From NCBI GenBank assembly GCA_026018925.1, contig JAKSZU010000009.1, forward strand, positions 32,286,583 to 32,350,582: a stretch of 64,000 nucleotides of DNA. The letters run 5' to 3'. This DNA is from Tupaia tana (lineage: Eukaryota; Chordata; Mammalia; Scandentia; Tupaiidae). The translations under genes and the position numbers were made by a program. Below are positions 10,728 through 21,134 of the stretch, in pieces; position 1 is the first letter of the stretch, and each line of letters begins with the position of its first letter. A model generated the notes under the pieces. It was not told where the DNA came from and did no database searches. It saw nothing but the letters and a program-made list of their open reading frames with translations.

Positions 10728-12130
10728 AAGAGTTGTCTGTTCAAATCAATTGCTCATTTTTTATTAGTTTATTAGTTATTTTGTGGATGAGCTGTCTGAG
10801 TTCTTTATACATACTGGTTATCCATCCTCTATCAAAAATATAGTTTGCAAATATTTTCTCTTGTTCTGTGAGTTGTATTTTTGTTTATTTTTTCCTTTGC
10901 TGTGCAGAAGCTCTTTAGCTTGATGTAATCTCACTTGTCTATTTTTGGTGTTGTTGCCTGTGCTCAAGGGGTCTTATTTAAGAAATCTACACCTACTCCA
11001 GTATCTTGAAGGGCTTCCCCTTTGTTTTCCTCAAGTAGTTTTATAGTTTGGGGCTTTACATTCAAGTATTTCATCCATCTTAGCTAATTTTTGTAAATAG
11101 TAAGAGATGGGGATCTAGTTTCATTCTTCTTAAGTGGATATCCAGTTTTCTCAGGACCATTTATTGAAAAGATTGTCTTTTCTTACTGGGTCATCATGTA
11201 ACCTTTGTCAAAAATCAGCTAGCTATCTGTTGTTGGGTTTGTTTATGGACTCTCTATTCTGTTCCATTGGTCTATTTTTCTACCAGTACCATGTTGTTTT
11301 GGTTATTATGGCTTTGTGATATGTTTTGAAGTCAGATAATGAGGTGCTTCCAAGTTTATTCTTTTTACACAGTGTTGCTTTCAAAATATGGGGTTCTTTT
11401 TGTAATTTCAGACAAATTTTATGATGGTTTTTTCTATTTCTGTAAAGAATGTCACTATAATTTTGATAAGGAATTGCATTAAATTTGTAGATTACTTTGG
11501 GTAGTACCAACATTTTATCTATAGTGATACTTCAAGAAAGGTCATAGTTGGACATAAAGGGAAACATATTTATTTCTTTTTTCTTTTATTTAATATTGAC
11601 AAATTGTCAGTGTATGTATTTATGGGGTACAAAACAATGTTATGATATATGTATACAATGTAGAATGATTGAATCAAGCTAATGAACATATCCATAACCT
11701 CAAATATTTATCAGTTATTTCTCTTGTTTAAACCAAAATAATATACTCTTTAACCAACATCCCCGTTTCTACAGTCCTCAGCCTCTGGACCATTTTACTC
11801 TGGTTGTTTCAGGTCCTACATATAAGCGAGACCATGCAGTATGTATCTTTCTGTGCCTGGTATATTTCAACTAGCTTACAGGTTCATCCATATTGTCACA
11901 AATGACAGAACTTTCCTCTTTTTTAAGGCTGAATAGTATTACTTCATATATATATCTGTGTGTGTGTGTATACATATATATAATATACAAAAACATATAA
12001 ATATACACATACATACCATATTTTCTATATTCATTCATCTGTTGATGGACACTTAGATTGGTTCCATAACTTGGCTATTGTGAATAATGCTGCAATAAAA
12101 ATTTGAGTGCTAATATGTCTCCTACATATT

Positions 12131-12387
12131 ATTTTTTTTTTTCTAGAGAGATTTTTGCTGCAGGGTACATGCACTTGCCAGAGAGACAGAGAGAGATAGA
12201 GAGACAGAAAGCAAGAAATCCATCCTCCAAGGAGGATGGTCATGCTGCAATACCTTTTCTTCTCAGGATCTTGGGCACATATGCACATGCACCCAGTATG
12301 AGTTTTAAGCCACCAGGTCCAGGACTCAAACTGCAGTTGACTATGTAGGAGTCCAGCGGTATAAACATTATGCCATCTGCTGGTCCC
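12131..12387 (-). mobile_element. SINE-A copy nested in the twin-primed L1
   Basis: Antisense, with CCTACATATT at 12121-12130 repeated at 12386-12395 as target duplication. A GAGAGACAGAGAGAGATAGA tract and TGCCATCTGCTGGTCCC head end are clear. The hairpin region reads CCATCCTCCAAGGAGGATGG, still self-complementary. Confidence 0.87.
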
Positions 12388-12644
12388 TACATATTGATTT
12401 TAAATTCTTTGACTGCATAGCTAGATTGCTGAATCATATGGTAACTCTATTTTTAATTTTAAAAAGAACCTCTACACAATTTTCCATAGCAATTGTATTA
12501 ATTTATATTCCCACCAACAGTGTTTAAGGGTTCCCTTTCTCCATATCCTCATCTACACTTACTATCATTTGTCTTTTTAATAAGTCATTCTAATAGGCGA
12601 TCTCATTGTGATTTTAACTTGCAATAAAAACTAAATATAAACAT

Positions 12645-12906
12645 GGGACCAGCAGTTAGCATAATGGCTGTGTCGCTGGACTCCCACGTAGTCGACCGCA
12701 GTTCGAGTCCCGGACCCGGTGGCTTAAACTCACACCGGGCGCATGTGCATGCGTGCTCAAGATCCCAAGAGGAGAATGGAGGAGAAGGGATTGCAGTTTG
12801 GCTATCCCCCCTGGGGGGTGATTTCTCACTTTCTATCTCTCTGTCTCTCTCTGTCTGTCTGGCGAGCGCATGCACCCTATAGAAAAAACCTCTGGGAAAA
12901 AAATTT
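12645..12906 (+). mobile_element. SINE-A copy at the L1 inversion joint
   Basis: Full length with B box AGTTCGAGTCCCGG and an 18-bp perfect duplication AAAAACTAAATATAAACA (12626-12643 and 12907-12924). Removing it and one duplication restores an uninterrupted joint between the two L1 arms, so the SINE is younger than the inversion. Confidence 0.95.
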
Positions 12907-13295
12907 AAAAACTAAATATAAACAAATGGTATTACATCAAACTATAAAACATCTCCACAGCAAAGAAAACATTTAATGGAGTAAATACCTAACCTAGGAA
13001 TTGGAAGACAATATTTTCAATCCATACATCTGATAAAGATTGTTAAGGGACTTAAACAACTCAATAGAAAGAGACAAATAACAAGTTAAAAAATGGACAC
13101 AAGGCCTGAATAGACATTTCTCAAAATAATACATAAATATGGTCAAAAAATAAGTAAAAATGTTCAATATATCTAATTATGAAGAAGACTATCTTGACTG
13201 TGGAGACAAAACACTGGACTAAAAGATCAAAATAGTCTGTGAAGACCTTGGAGAGATAAAGTGAATATTTATTTTGAGTAGATTAAATATTTATC

Positions 13296-13479
13296 TGGGG
13301 CCAGCAGGTGGCATAGTGGTTAAGGTGCTAGACTGCCACATGGTCAACCATGGTTTGAGTTCCAGACCCAGTAGCTTGATCTTCACTGCCTGAGAAAGGC
13401 TGGGGGGAATATGATATGAGACCTTGTTTAGGGTGGCTGTCATCCTCTCTATATTATGAAATAAGTAAATAAATAACTT
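13296..13479 (+). mobile_element. tRNA-headed SINE with a different body
   Basis: The head is a good match to the family: GGGGCCAGCAGGTGGCATAG, GTTAAGGTGCTAGACTG and GGTTTGAGTTCCAGACC as B box. After CAGTAGCTTGATC the body is unlike SINE-A (TTCACTGCCTGAGAAAGG...GGTGGCTGTCATCC) and ends in AAATAAGTAAATAAATAAC. It may be an older subfamily or a chimera. Confidence 0.75.
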
Positions 13480-14734
13480 TTTTTAAAAGAACAGGACATA
13501 GACTTATAAAGGACAAAAAAATATGAAGAGATAGAAACAGTATCAGGAAGAAGATATTATCTTGGCAAAAACACTATTAAAAGGGTAGTGGAGTAAGAAC
13601 ACTTTTTAGTCAGTATTTTCACTGCTAAGTACAAAGATGAAGGAACACATAAAAAAATGCATCAGTGTTGTTTTTATCTTTTATCCACATTCTAGTCCAA
13701 AGCATTTGAGCCAAAAGATAACCATTTCCTTTCCTCAAAGCTGTACTATATTAACATAATCTTGGAGTGTGACCTAAAAGGGCAAAGAGATGGAGCTATA
13801 CCATTGTAAAACAGGACAGCCTCAACCAATTCCTCAAATTGCTATCACTTCAAAAGAAAGAGACAAGAATACAAGACTATTATGGGAACTGGAGAGTCCA
13901 TACTGCTGTGATTCAACAGGACTTTCATCTCTAACTTCAAAAGACTCCATTAATCTCCTAACCATCCATCTAGGTTTTAGGGAGAAGGGAATGGAGAGCT
14001 TTGAAAATGAATTCTCTGCCCTTGCCGATTGCTCCTAGTGACAGAGGAGTCAGAAATAAACACCCTCCCAGAAGACCCAGAGGAAACTCAAAGCGCTCAG
14101 AGAATGGAAATTGGTAACAGGGAGAGTTAACACCATGGCAGGACTATGGATGTAAGATTGCTCTGAATCAAGACTGTAGGACAGTGCCTGAGTATCTGCT
14201 TTCTGTGATGAGTAAAAAACAATATTAGACTGTGATTTCTGCATCCAATTTTTAAAATCTGTTGCCCACAGATCCAGTTAGTTGCTAAGCAATCTATATG
14301 TGTATATATATATTTGCTTGTAAAATGCAAAATTGATAACTTACCTACAATTGTCACTCTTTTTTATGATCATGCTGAGCCTAATCAACTGACCACCCAG
14401 CGGTATATTCTAAGCATTTACTCAATGCTCAACCCTGGATTTAACGAGTTCTAGGAATTGGAAGAGTCCAGTTCTAGGAATTGGAAAACTGAAGGGCTCT
14501 AATTAACTCTACAATTTTTGCAAATGCACTTTTGCTATTTATCATAGGTTTGTGGCTGGTTACATAGGTTAAACAGAGTTGCAAGGTCATAGGGCTAATT
14601 CTTGTAATATGTAGTTTTTCCCTGTCCCTGGGCAATCATGATTAAAATTGACACCAGTGGTCCAAATATCTCAAGGAAGAAAAGGCAATAGTGTTAGGAT
14701 CATTGACAATGTAAAAACAGGCCCACCCGCATCA
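13480..14734. other. Gene-free stretch, unique sequence
   Basis: No recognisable repeat apart from a small direct repeat GTTCTAGGAATTGGA at 14449-14462 and 14472-14486. Open frames of 60-80 codons at 13790-14357 are chance-sized and show no known family. Confidence 0.5.
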
Positions 14735-14890
14735 TAGTCAACTGGAAATGAATGTTAAACCTACAGATTTCTGGGTTCCACCCTAGACCTGCTGAATCAG
14801 AATCTACAGGTTAAAGCTCAGGAACATGCATGTTATTAAGCTCCTCTAGGTGATTTTGATACTTAACCAATGTTCGAGAATCATTAGCTT
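14735..14890 (+). repeat. hAT-Charlie MITE (MER20/MER5-like)
   Basis: Contains CCACCCTAGACCTGCTGAAT, CAGAATCTACAGGTTAAAGC and TCTAGGTGATTTTGATACTT followed by GAGAATCATTAG. This is the usual order of the old Charlie-derived non-autonomous elements. Exact subfamily uncertain. Confidence 0.6.
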
Positions 14891-15004
14891 AGTGTGAATT
14901 CATCTCCTAAGCTAGAAAACAACTCTTTTTTAATATAATTACACACTTTAAATAAGTCCCTCAAGACTTCTTAAGGGTAAAAAAGACTTTATTTTCATTT
15001 TATA

Positions 15005-15150
15005 CATGAATTTATTTATTCAACAGTTAATCATTGAGTTTGATTTCATGCTAAGTATAGGGAATATAGAGACACACAAAGCAGACATAGCCTCTGCCTT
15101 CCTAGAACTTATATTCTAGTTGCATTCAAGGTCAAAACAGATTAAGACAG
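15005..15150 (-). repeat. L2-like old repeat fragment
   Basis: TTATTTATTCAACAGTTAAT, then CATGCTAAGTATAGGGAATA and TGCCTTCCTAGAACTTATAT, match the familiar 'attcaacaaatatttattgag ... ctgccctcatggagcttaca' repeat. Family assignment is from phrase recognition only. Confidence 0.5.
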
Positions 15151-15987
15151 AAGTCTGGATGTTTGGGGTAAGGGAGAGTGGCGGAGTGAGGACGCCAGGA
15201 TGGGAATGAAATAAGAAACCAATTACTCAAGAGCAAAACAGAATGAAAGTCCTTTTATATGGCAGGTCATTTCATGTCAACATGGCAGTTTTCTTCTTTT
15301 TTTCTTATTATTATATTAAATTGACAAGTAATAATTGTATATATTTATGGAGGACAGTATGCTATTTCAATACATGTATACAAGACATAATGATCAAATC
15401 ACGGTGATTATCAGCTCAAAGATTTGTCATTTTTTTCTATTGGGAACATTCAAAATTCTTCTAGCTTTATTGAAATATATAATAAGTTGTTTCATATAAT
15501 ACAGTTTCATTGTACCATGTCATTAATTGGGTCATTGGAAAAGTCATGATGTATATTTGCACTATTCTGCTTCCTAGTTCTAAGAGATCAACTTTTTCAG
15601 CTTCCATACATAACAGAGATCATGTGGTATTTTTCTGTATATGCCTGATTTATTTCACTTAACATAATGTTCTCCAGACTCATTCATGTTGCCATTTCAT
15701 CCTTTTTATGGATGAATGTATTCCATTGTGCATATATGTCACATTTTCTTTATCCATTCATTTGTTGATGGACATTTTAGGTTATCTTGGCTATTGTGAA
15801 TAGTGCTGCAATAAACATGGGAGTGCAGCTATCTCATCAACATACATTTCCTTTGGATATATGCCCAGTAGTGAAATTGCTGAATCATATAGAGTTCTAT
15901 TTTTAGATTTTAAGGCCTCTCCATATGCTTTCCATAGTGGTTGTACTAATGTATACTCTCACCAACAGTGTTTAAGGGTTCCCTTTT

Positions 15988-16250
15988 GGGGGCTAGTAGG
16001 TGGTGTAGCAGTTAAGGCACTGAATTCCCACATGGCAAACTGTGGTTCTAGTCCTGGACCTGGTGGCTTGAAAATCATGCCAGGCACATGTGAGTGCATG
16101 CCCAAAATCCCAAGAGGAGGCTGAAGTCGAACGGACTGCAATGCAGCCATCCCCCTTGGGAGTGATTTCTCACTTTCCCTCTCTCTAGTGAGTGTATATG
16201 CCCTAACACAAAAACCTAAAAAAAAAAAAAAAAAAAAAGTAAAGAAAATA
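15988..16250 (+). mobile_element. SINE-A copy nested in L1
   Basis: Sense copy with duplication GTTCCCTTTT (15978-15987 and 16251-16260). Head GGTGGTGTAGCAGTTAAGGC and B box GGTTCTAGTCCTGG (mutated). Long A tail. The end reads GCCCTAACACAAAAA instead of GCCCTATAGCAAAAA. Confidence 0.88.
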
Positions 16251-16339
16251 GTTCCCTTTTCTCTGAGTTCTTGCCAACATTTGTAGGGGTTTTTGGTCTT
16301 TTTGACATTCTAACTAGTATGAGATGGTATCTCATTGTG

Positions 16340-16600
16340 TTTTTATGTTTTGTTTTGTTTTTAAGAGGGATTTTTACTATATGGTGTATGCACTCACTGG
16401 GAAAGAGAGAGACAGAAAGCGAGAAACAACCCCCAAGGGAGATACCCATGCCACAATCCCTTCTCCATTCTCCTCTCGGGATCTTGGGCACACACGCACA
16501 TGTGTCCAGCGTGAGTTTTAAGTCACCAAGTCTGGGACTTAAACTGTAGTTGACTACATGGGAGTCCAGTGATGTAACCAGTATGCCATCTGGTGGTCCC
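16340..16600 (-). mobile_element. SINE-A copy nested in L1
   Basis: Antisense with a perfect 10-bp duplication TCTCATTGTG (16330-16339 and 16601-16610). 3' end TTTTTACTATATGGTGTATG; the tail is a TTTTG repeat. Confidence 0.92.
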
Positions 16601-16761
16601 TCTCATTGTGGTTTTAATCAACATTTCTCTGATGATTAGTGATAATGAGCATTTTTTCATATACTTGTTGGTCAGCTATATGTCTCCTTTTGAGAAATAT
16701 CCATTCATGTCTTGCTCATTTTTAAACAGGATTATTTGGGGTTTTGCTAGAATTGTTTTAG

Positions 16762-16873
16762 TTTCTTATATATTCTAAACATTAATACTTTGTCAGATTA
16801 GTAGTGTGCATATATTTTTTCTTATATATTCTATACATTAATACCTTGTCAGATTAGTAGTGTGCATATATTT
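16762..16873. repeat. 56-bp tandem duplication within L1
   Basis: Two adjacent copies, 16762-16817 and 16818-16873, both starting TTTCTTATATATTCTA and ending GTAGTGTGCATATATTT. They differ at only about two positions, so the duplication is much younger than the L1 that holds it. Confidence 0.92.
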
Positions 16874-17044
16874 TTTCTTATTCTGTTGATTATCTTACCA
16901 CTGAAGGTATTGTTTCCTTTGCTGTGAAGGTTTTCAGTTTGATATTGTCTCATTGTCTATTTTTGCTTTTGTGGTCTGTACTTTTGAAGTCTTATTCATA
17001 AAGAAAAAGGAAAGATTATTGACAAAATTTCTAATTTGAGTGCT

Positions 17045-17170
17045 AGTTCAAGATACTGGTTAAGAACCAATTGCCCGGTTTGGAATTCAGAACATCCTCC
17101 TATAGGAGATGAGAACTTAGGTAAGTTATTTTACTTTCTGAGCCTCATTTCTTTATCTACATGAGTGGCT
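17045..17170 (+). repeat. MIR fragment
   Basis: AGATACTGGTTAAGAACCAA, then TAGGTAAGTTATTTTACTTT and TGAGCCTCATTTCTTTATCT match the MIR head and core, with a gap between them. Confidence 0.65.
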
Positions 17171-17852
17171 AGCCTTCCTGAAAACAGCTTAGGACAGATA
17201 GACAGCTTTCCAGGAAGTCTCATGTCCAGAACAGAAGTTTGGCATAATTACAGAAGTGCACATTGGCAGAGGTGGAGCACTTGGAGAAGAAGTCACCTAG
17301 AGATCTCTGACAAGACTCCAGTTTTCTTCCTACTCCTGGCTCCATTCTTCACCACAATGTGGGTTGCTCACATGTCCACAGATAACCAATCCCCACCAAA
17401 CTGCTGTCCCTTGGTGAGCCTTGGGCCCAGGTATACACATCTGGTAACCTGGGAGAAGACACACAGGTCCTGGAAGAAGCCTCAGATTTGTTTGCACAGG
17501 GGATTTTAGAATCCTGGTACCTAAGGTGTAGCCTGGAAGAAGAGCACATCCTCTTGACTCCATGAACTCTTGACTGGTGGGTGCAGCCAGAGGTGCACCA
17601 GAGGGATGTCCTCCAAAGTGCAGAGCCAAGGGCAGGGTCTCAGAGCATACAGAGAGGCATCTAGAGAGATGAGTTGGTGGTAGTATTTTTTCATGGCCAT
17701 GTGCCAGCTTGGTGCAGAGGTAGAAAGAGAAAAGAAGTACTGGGGCAGCAGTTCTCGTGACTGGGAAGCCCAAAGGCATCATAAAATGGTGGACAGCATA
17801 TAGCATGTGAAATGAAAGTACACAAAAAGCAATTCTTTGTAAAAAAAAAAAA
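17171..17852. other. Unassigned segment ending in an A run; longest open frame of the window
   Basis: Not recognised. The segment is GC-richer than its surroundings and ends at 17839-17852 in a run of 13 A, as a retrocopied RNA would. Overlapping open frames exist on both strands: about 175 codons on the minus strand (17857-17330) and about 114 on the plus strand (17165-17509). The minus-strand product would start with a hydrophobic stretch (MLFFFLQRIAFCVLSFHMLY). The composition looks like frames open by chance in CpG-poor, stop-poor sequence. I know no family that matches either. Confidence 0.35.
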
Positions 17853-18060
17853 AGCATTTCTTTCTTTCATGAGAGAGAGAAGAGAGACAACCTCAACAGA
17901 GTCTCACACTAAAATGTTCCTTCCTAGCCTTTTAAGCCAGATAGGATCACAGGTGCATACCTGGCATGCACAGGTTGACTGGGAAACCTAACCCCATTCT
18001 CTCACATGATGTTCAGCATTGCAGAGTGTTGTACTAACACCATGTCACTGTGACTGAGCC
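17853..18060 (-). mobile_element. SINE-B copy
   Basis: Shares with the copies at 38860 and 55012 the antisense order CATGAGAGAGAGAAGAGAGA, CTCAACAGAGTCT, TCACAGGTGCATACCTGGCA. It ends in CAACACCATGTCACTG-type head sequence. Diverged; no clear duplication. Confidence 0.6.
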
Positions 18061-18109
18061 AGAAAATATCTCTTAAGTGCACACAGTATTCTGTCATGAA
18101 ATCCCCTCA

Positions 18110-18345
18110 GTGAGATGTCCAAATCTCAATCAAAAAATATTTCACTGCCCAGATATGAACCTGATTGTCTCAGTGAGCCTTAATTTCCCTTCCCTAAAAT
18201 AGAGCTAATAGTAGTTCCTACATCTTGTGGACTGTGAAGAAAATAAAGTGTTGTACATGTACAAAGTTTCATATAATGCATAGCGTGTAGCAAAGCATTT
18301 AGTATGTTTTAGTGTATATTAAGAAATACTATACTAAGAAAATAT
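18110..18345 (+). repeat. MIR fragment
   Basis: GATTGTCTCAGTGAGCCTTA, ATAGAGCTAATAGTAGTTCC, GACTGTGAAGAAAATAAAGT and TAGCAAAGCATTTAGTATG follow the MIR core and 3' order. Confidence 0.65.
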
Positions 18346-18359
18346 TCAAGCTCTTTAGT

Positions 18360-18735
18360 GAAGTGTTTCCAACCCTACGTACCCACATTACTTTATTCCT
18401 GCCATCACCACTCCTACCTAACAATTTATACTCACGGTAAACAAAGCCGATAGGAGTTTTTTCACACATCATGCTATTTTCATCTTCATTCTGTTGCTTA
18501 TGTTCTTTCTTTGGCCTGAACTATCACAGGATACAGCTCTTTGACTTCGAAAACTCATATTTGATCTTCAAGGCCTAATCGCTGGCATCCTTTCTAGAAA
18601 TCTCTTACTGCATTCCTAAATCTAAGTTAGAAGTCTCTCTTCTTTGTTCTCTCAATACCTTGCAGTTTTTACCTGTTTATATGTCTGTGTTTTCCCCATT
18701 AAAGATCAGGCTCTTTAAAATCATGGTCAATGGGC
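18360..18735 (+). repeat. L2-like fragment
   Basis: A CT-rich series ending in CCATTAAAGATCAGGCTCTT, like the 3' part of L2 before its 'tgtgtcttgtt' segment. Weak but consistent with other L2 3' ends in the window. Confidence 0.45.
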
Positions 18736-18780
18736 TCTTGTGGTTGTTTATCTTCTTTTTGTTCTATATATTTTTTCTTT

Positions 18781-19020
18781 TTTTTCCCTAGAGGGCATGT
18801 GTGCTTTCGAGAAAGAGACAGAGAAAAAGAGGAGAAAGCATCTCTTATGGGAAATGGTCATGCCACAATCTCTTCTCCTCCATTTCTCCCTTTTTTTGGG
18901 GTTTTGGGCATGCAGGCACACATGCCTGGCATGTTTCTCAAGCTACCAGGTCCAGGATTCAAACCATGTGAGGTTGGCCATGTGGAACCCAGCTGTCCTA
19001 ACCACCAAGCCTTAGGCCCA
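18781..19020 (-). mobile_element. SINE-A copy, diverged
   Basis: Antisense. The 3' end GGGCATGTGTGCTTTCGAGA replaces the usual CTATAGGG. Head GTCCTAACCACCAAGCCTTA. CpG-poor, older copy. Confidence 0.82.
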
Positions 19021-19061
19021 TCCCAGAAATTTGTACAGAAAAATACAAAGAATACAACAAT

Positions 19062-19337
19062 TAGGCTAGCCAGTAACATGGTAGTTAAAGTGGCTGGACA
19101 GCACATGACTAACTGTGCAACTCAAGTCCCAGACCTGATAACTTGAAAAACATACTGGGTGTGTGTACATGTATGCCCAAAATCCCAAAAGAAGAATGGA
19201 AGAGAAGGGATTGTGGTGTGATCATCCCCCGGGGGTGGGGGGGGTGCTTTCTTGCTTTCTCTCTCTCTCCCCCCTGCCCGCCATTTCTCTCCAGCAAGCA
19301 TGTGCACCCTATAACAAATTTTAAAAGATAACATAAA
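19062..19337 (+). mobile_element. SINE-A copy
   Basis: Sense, with a 15-bp duplication AAAGAAYACAACAAT (19047-19061 and 19338-19352; one difference). The palindrome region reads CATCCCCCGGGGGTGGGGGG. The A tail is short. Confidence 0.88.
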
Positions 19338-19754
19338 AAAGAACACAACAATCACCCATGTGTCTAACATTCATATGTAACCATTATCAACATTTTAGCA
19401 CTTTTCTAGGTTCTTTCAATTTCCTTTAAAAACAGTTTCCCAATACACTGCTTATTGTTTCAGACCATAGTCTTACAGGAAAAGTAAAAGGATTTCTTGA
19501 CCTCTACCTCCATGCTCTAACCCTTTCCTACTTTCCCAAAAGTAATAAAATACTAAAATGAGTTTGATGTGTATATTTCCAGTCTTTTTTTACATATTTA
19601 TAAACTTATCTGTAATCCATAGAAAATATACAGTATTTGCTCAAAAATCTTTTCCTAAATATCGTGTGATTTTATATCTCTTTGTGTATATGTGTGTTAC
19701 TCTAGTAAAGAGATCTAGAATTAGACCTGCTGGATTATAGGGTATGTGAATTTT

Positions 19755-19995
19755 TTTTTTTAGAGAGGTGTTTGCTATAGGGTGTATGCGCTCGCCAGAG
19801 AGACAAAAAAAAAAAAATCACCCCCGAGAGGGGGTTGGCCATGCAGCAATCTCTTCTCCATTTTCCTTTTGAGATTTTGGGCACATACGTACACACATGC
19901 CTGGCGTGCGTTTTAAGCCACTGGGTCTGGGTCTCAAACTGTGGTTGATTACATGAGAGTCCGGTGATGTAACCATTATGCCATCTGCTGGTCCC
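19755..19995 (-). mobile_element. SINE-A copy (older of a neighbouring pair)
   Basis: Antisense with duplication GGTATGTGAATTTT (19741-19754 and 19997-20010). 3' end GTTTGCTATAGGGTGTATGC; the TCTG tract is replaced by a 13-base A run on this strand. Confidence 0.9.
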
Positions 19996-20016
19996 AGGTA
20001 TGTGAATTTTTAGTTT

Positions 20017-20297
20017 GTTTTTGTTTTTGTTTGTTTTTGTTTTTGTTTAGAGAGATTTTTTGCTATAAGGCGTGTGTGCTTGCTGTAGAGACAGAGAGAC
20101 AGAGAAACAGAAAGCAAGAAATCACCCACTGGGGGTGATGGCCACGCCACAATCCCTTACCCATTCTCTTCTTGGGATTTGAAACATGCATGTACACGTG
20201 CCCAGCGTGAGTTTTAAGCCATTGGGTCCAGGACTCAAACCACAGTCGACCATGTGGGAGTCCAGGGACATAACCATTATGCCATCTGCCGGTCCCA
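20017..20297 (-). mobile_element. SINE-A copy inserted in its neighbour's duplication
   Basis: Antisense with duplication TGAATTTTTAGTTT (20003-20016 and 20298-20311). The left duplication overlaps the right duplication of the preceding SINE, so this one landed second. The tail is a TTTTTG/TTTG repeat. Confidence 0.92.
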
Positions 20298-20455
20298 TGA
20301 ATTTTTAGTTTTAATATATGCTCTCCAATGTAGCTTTTATTCCCATCAAGTTTGATCTATTCTTATTGGCATTGTTTGTTGTTATCATTTCCCTATATCC
20401 TTACCAACACTTGCTGTTATTAGCCTTGTAAGTTTTGCCAATATTTTCAGGGAAA

Positions 20456-20575
20456 AGAGATTATTTTATTACTGGTTTGACCATCTTATTCATCTCTATG
20501 TCCCTAGCTCATAGCAAGAATTTGGCACATGTTGATTGCTTGGTAAAAATTTGCTCAGCTCTAATTTTTGTAATT
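20456..20575 (+). repeat. L2/MIR3-like 3' end
   Basis: TTCATCTCTATGTCCCTAGC, then AGAATTTGGCACATGTTGAT, recall the L2 3' end 'tgtatccccagcgcctagca ... tggcacatagtaggtgc'. Confidence 0.5.
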
Positions 20576-20771
20576 CACATGTAAGTCCTATCGCTACCCA
20601 GCTGATTCTTCAGAACACAACTAAGTATTTCCTTTCAGTAGGAACCAGAGACATTTCGGTTTCCTCACCTCTAGGCAAACCTGGGAAGAAAAAATAGAAG
20701 TGATGTAATTTCTTTAGATATTTATCATTCCCCAAGATGGCATTCAGTAAATGATTCTTGATCTCTAGAAC

Positions 20772-21035
20772 AAGCCAACCAGTGGCATGGGGGTTAAAGT
20801 AGCTGGATTCCACATGGCCAACTGTGCAGTTCGAGTTCAGATCTTGTGGCTTAAAAAACATGCCAAGTGTGTGTGCATGTGTGCCCAAAATCCTGAGAGG
20901 AGAATGGAGGAGAAGGGATTATAGTGTGGCCATCTCCCCTAGGAGGTACTCCCCTAGGGAGTACTTTCTCACTTTCCCTTTCTCTCCTGTCTCTCTCCAG
21001 CAAGCACATGTACCCTATAGCAAAATTTTAAAAAG
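20772..21035 (+). mobile_element. SINE-A copy
   Basis: Sense. Head CCAACCAGTGGCATGGGGGT, B box AGTTCGAGTTCAG. The hairpin region is duplicated as CCCCTAGGAGGTACTCCCCTAGGGAGTAC. End GTACCCTATAGCAAAATTTT. Confidence 0.85.
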
Positions 21036-21134
21036 AATCCCTGGATCAATATTTTTTTTAATAAATTAGGTTAGGGTCTAGCTGCTTTCACCTGGAAGCT
21101 AATGGCACATCTGAAAAGACAGAAGTGGGAAGTA

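Larger units (their letters stand above)
8955..11560 (-). mobile_element. Antisense LINE-1, 3' UTR to mid-ORF2, with three nested SINEs
   Basis: Reading left to right gives L1 backwards. An L1M-type 3' UTR (ATTATGATACATACTTATGG) is followed by the ORF2 C-terminus (GTGAATAATGCTGCAATAAA near 9843), the zinc-knuckle area, and the RT-thumb region (AAATATTTTCTCTTGTTCTG; TGTGCAGAAGCTCTTTAGCT; ACCATGTTGTTTTGGTTATT), ending near 11530. It is interrupted by SINEs at 9525-9780, 9970-10200 and 10466-10727. The first ~220 bp may be a separate older L1. All frames are broken. Confidence 0.85.
11575..13190 (-). mobile_element. LINE-1 with 5' inversion (twin-priming structure)
   Basis: 11575-12643 is antisense L1MA-type: 3' UTR (GTATTTATGGGGTACAAAAC; GAATGATTGAATCAAGCTAA), then the ORF2 C-terminus, ending where the complement reads MQVKITMRS, the [11 protein letters not shown] region. 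From 12907 to about 13190 the L1 is in sense orientation and encodes the stretch immediately upstream: a HQTIKHLHSKENI-like segment, then a decayed counterpart of the RHMKKC...REM stretch. The two arms meet at adjacent L1 positions, the hallmark of twin priming. A later SINE-A (12645-12906) sits exactly at the inversion joint. Confidence 0.8.
15290..17005 (-). mobile_element. Antisense LINE-1 (L1MA-like), with two nested SINEs
   Basis: Begins with a T-rich tail and 3' UTR (GTATATATTTATGGAGGACA). It proceeds backwards through the ORF2 C-terminus (GTGCTGCAATAAACATGGGA near 15803; TATGCCCAGTAGTGAAATTG), the [11 protein letters not shown] region split by a SINE at 16340-16600, and on to the RT-thumb area (CCTTTGCTGTGAAGGTTTTC). 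Stops at about 17005. Dead. Confidence 0.88.
19338..20455 (-). mobile_element. Old antisense LINE-1 3' region, with two nested SINEs
   Basis: After removing SINEs at 19755-19995 and 20017-20297 the sequence reads GCTGGATTATAGGGTATGTG, TTTAATATATGCTCTCCAAT, CCTTACCAACACTTGCTGTT. This is the backward order of an old L1 ORF2 C-terminal region. Heavily decayed L1M/HAL1-like. Confidence 0.6.
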
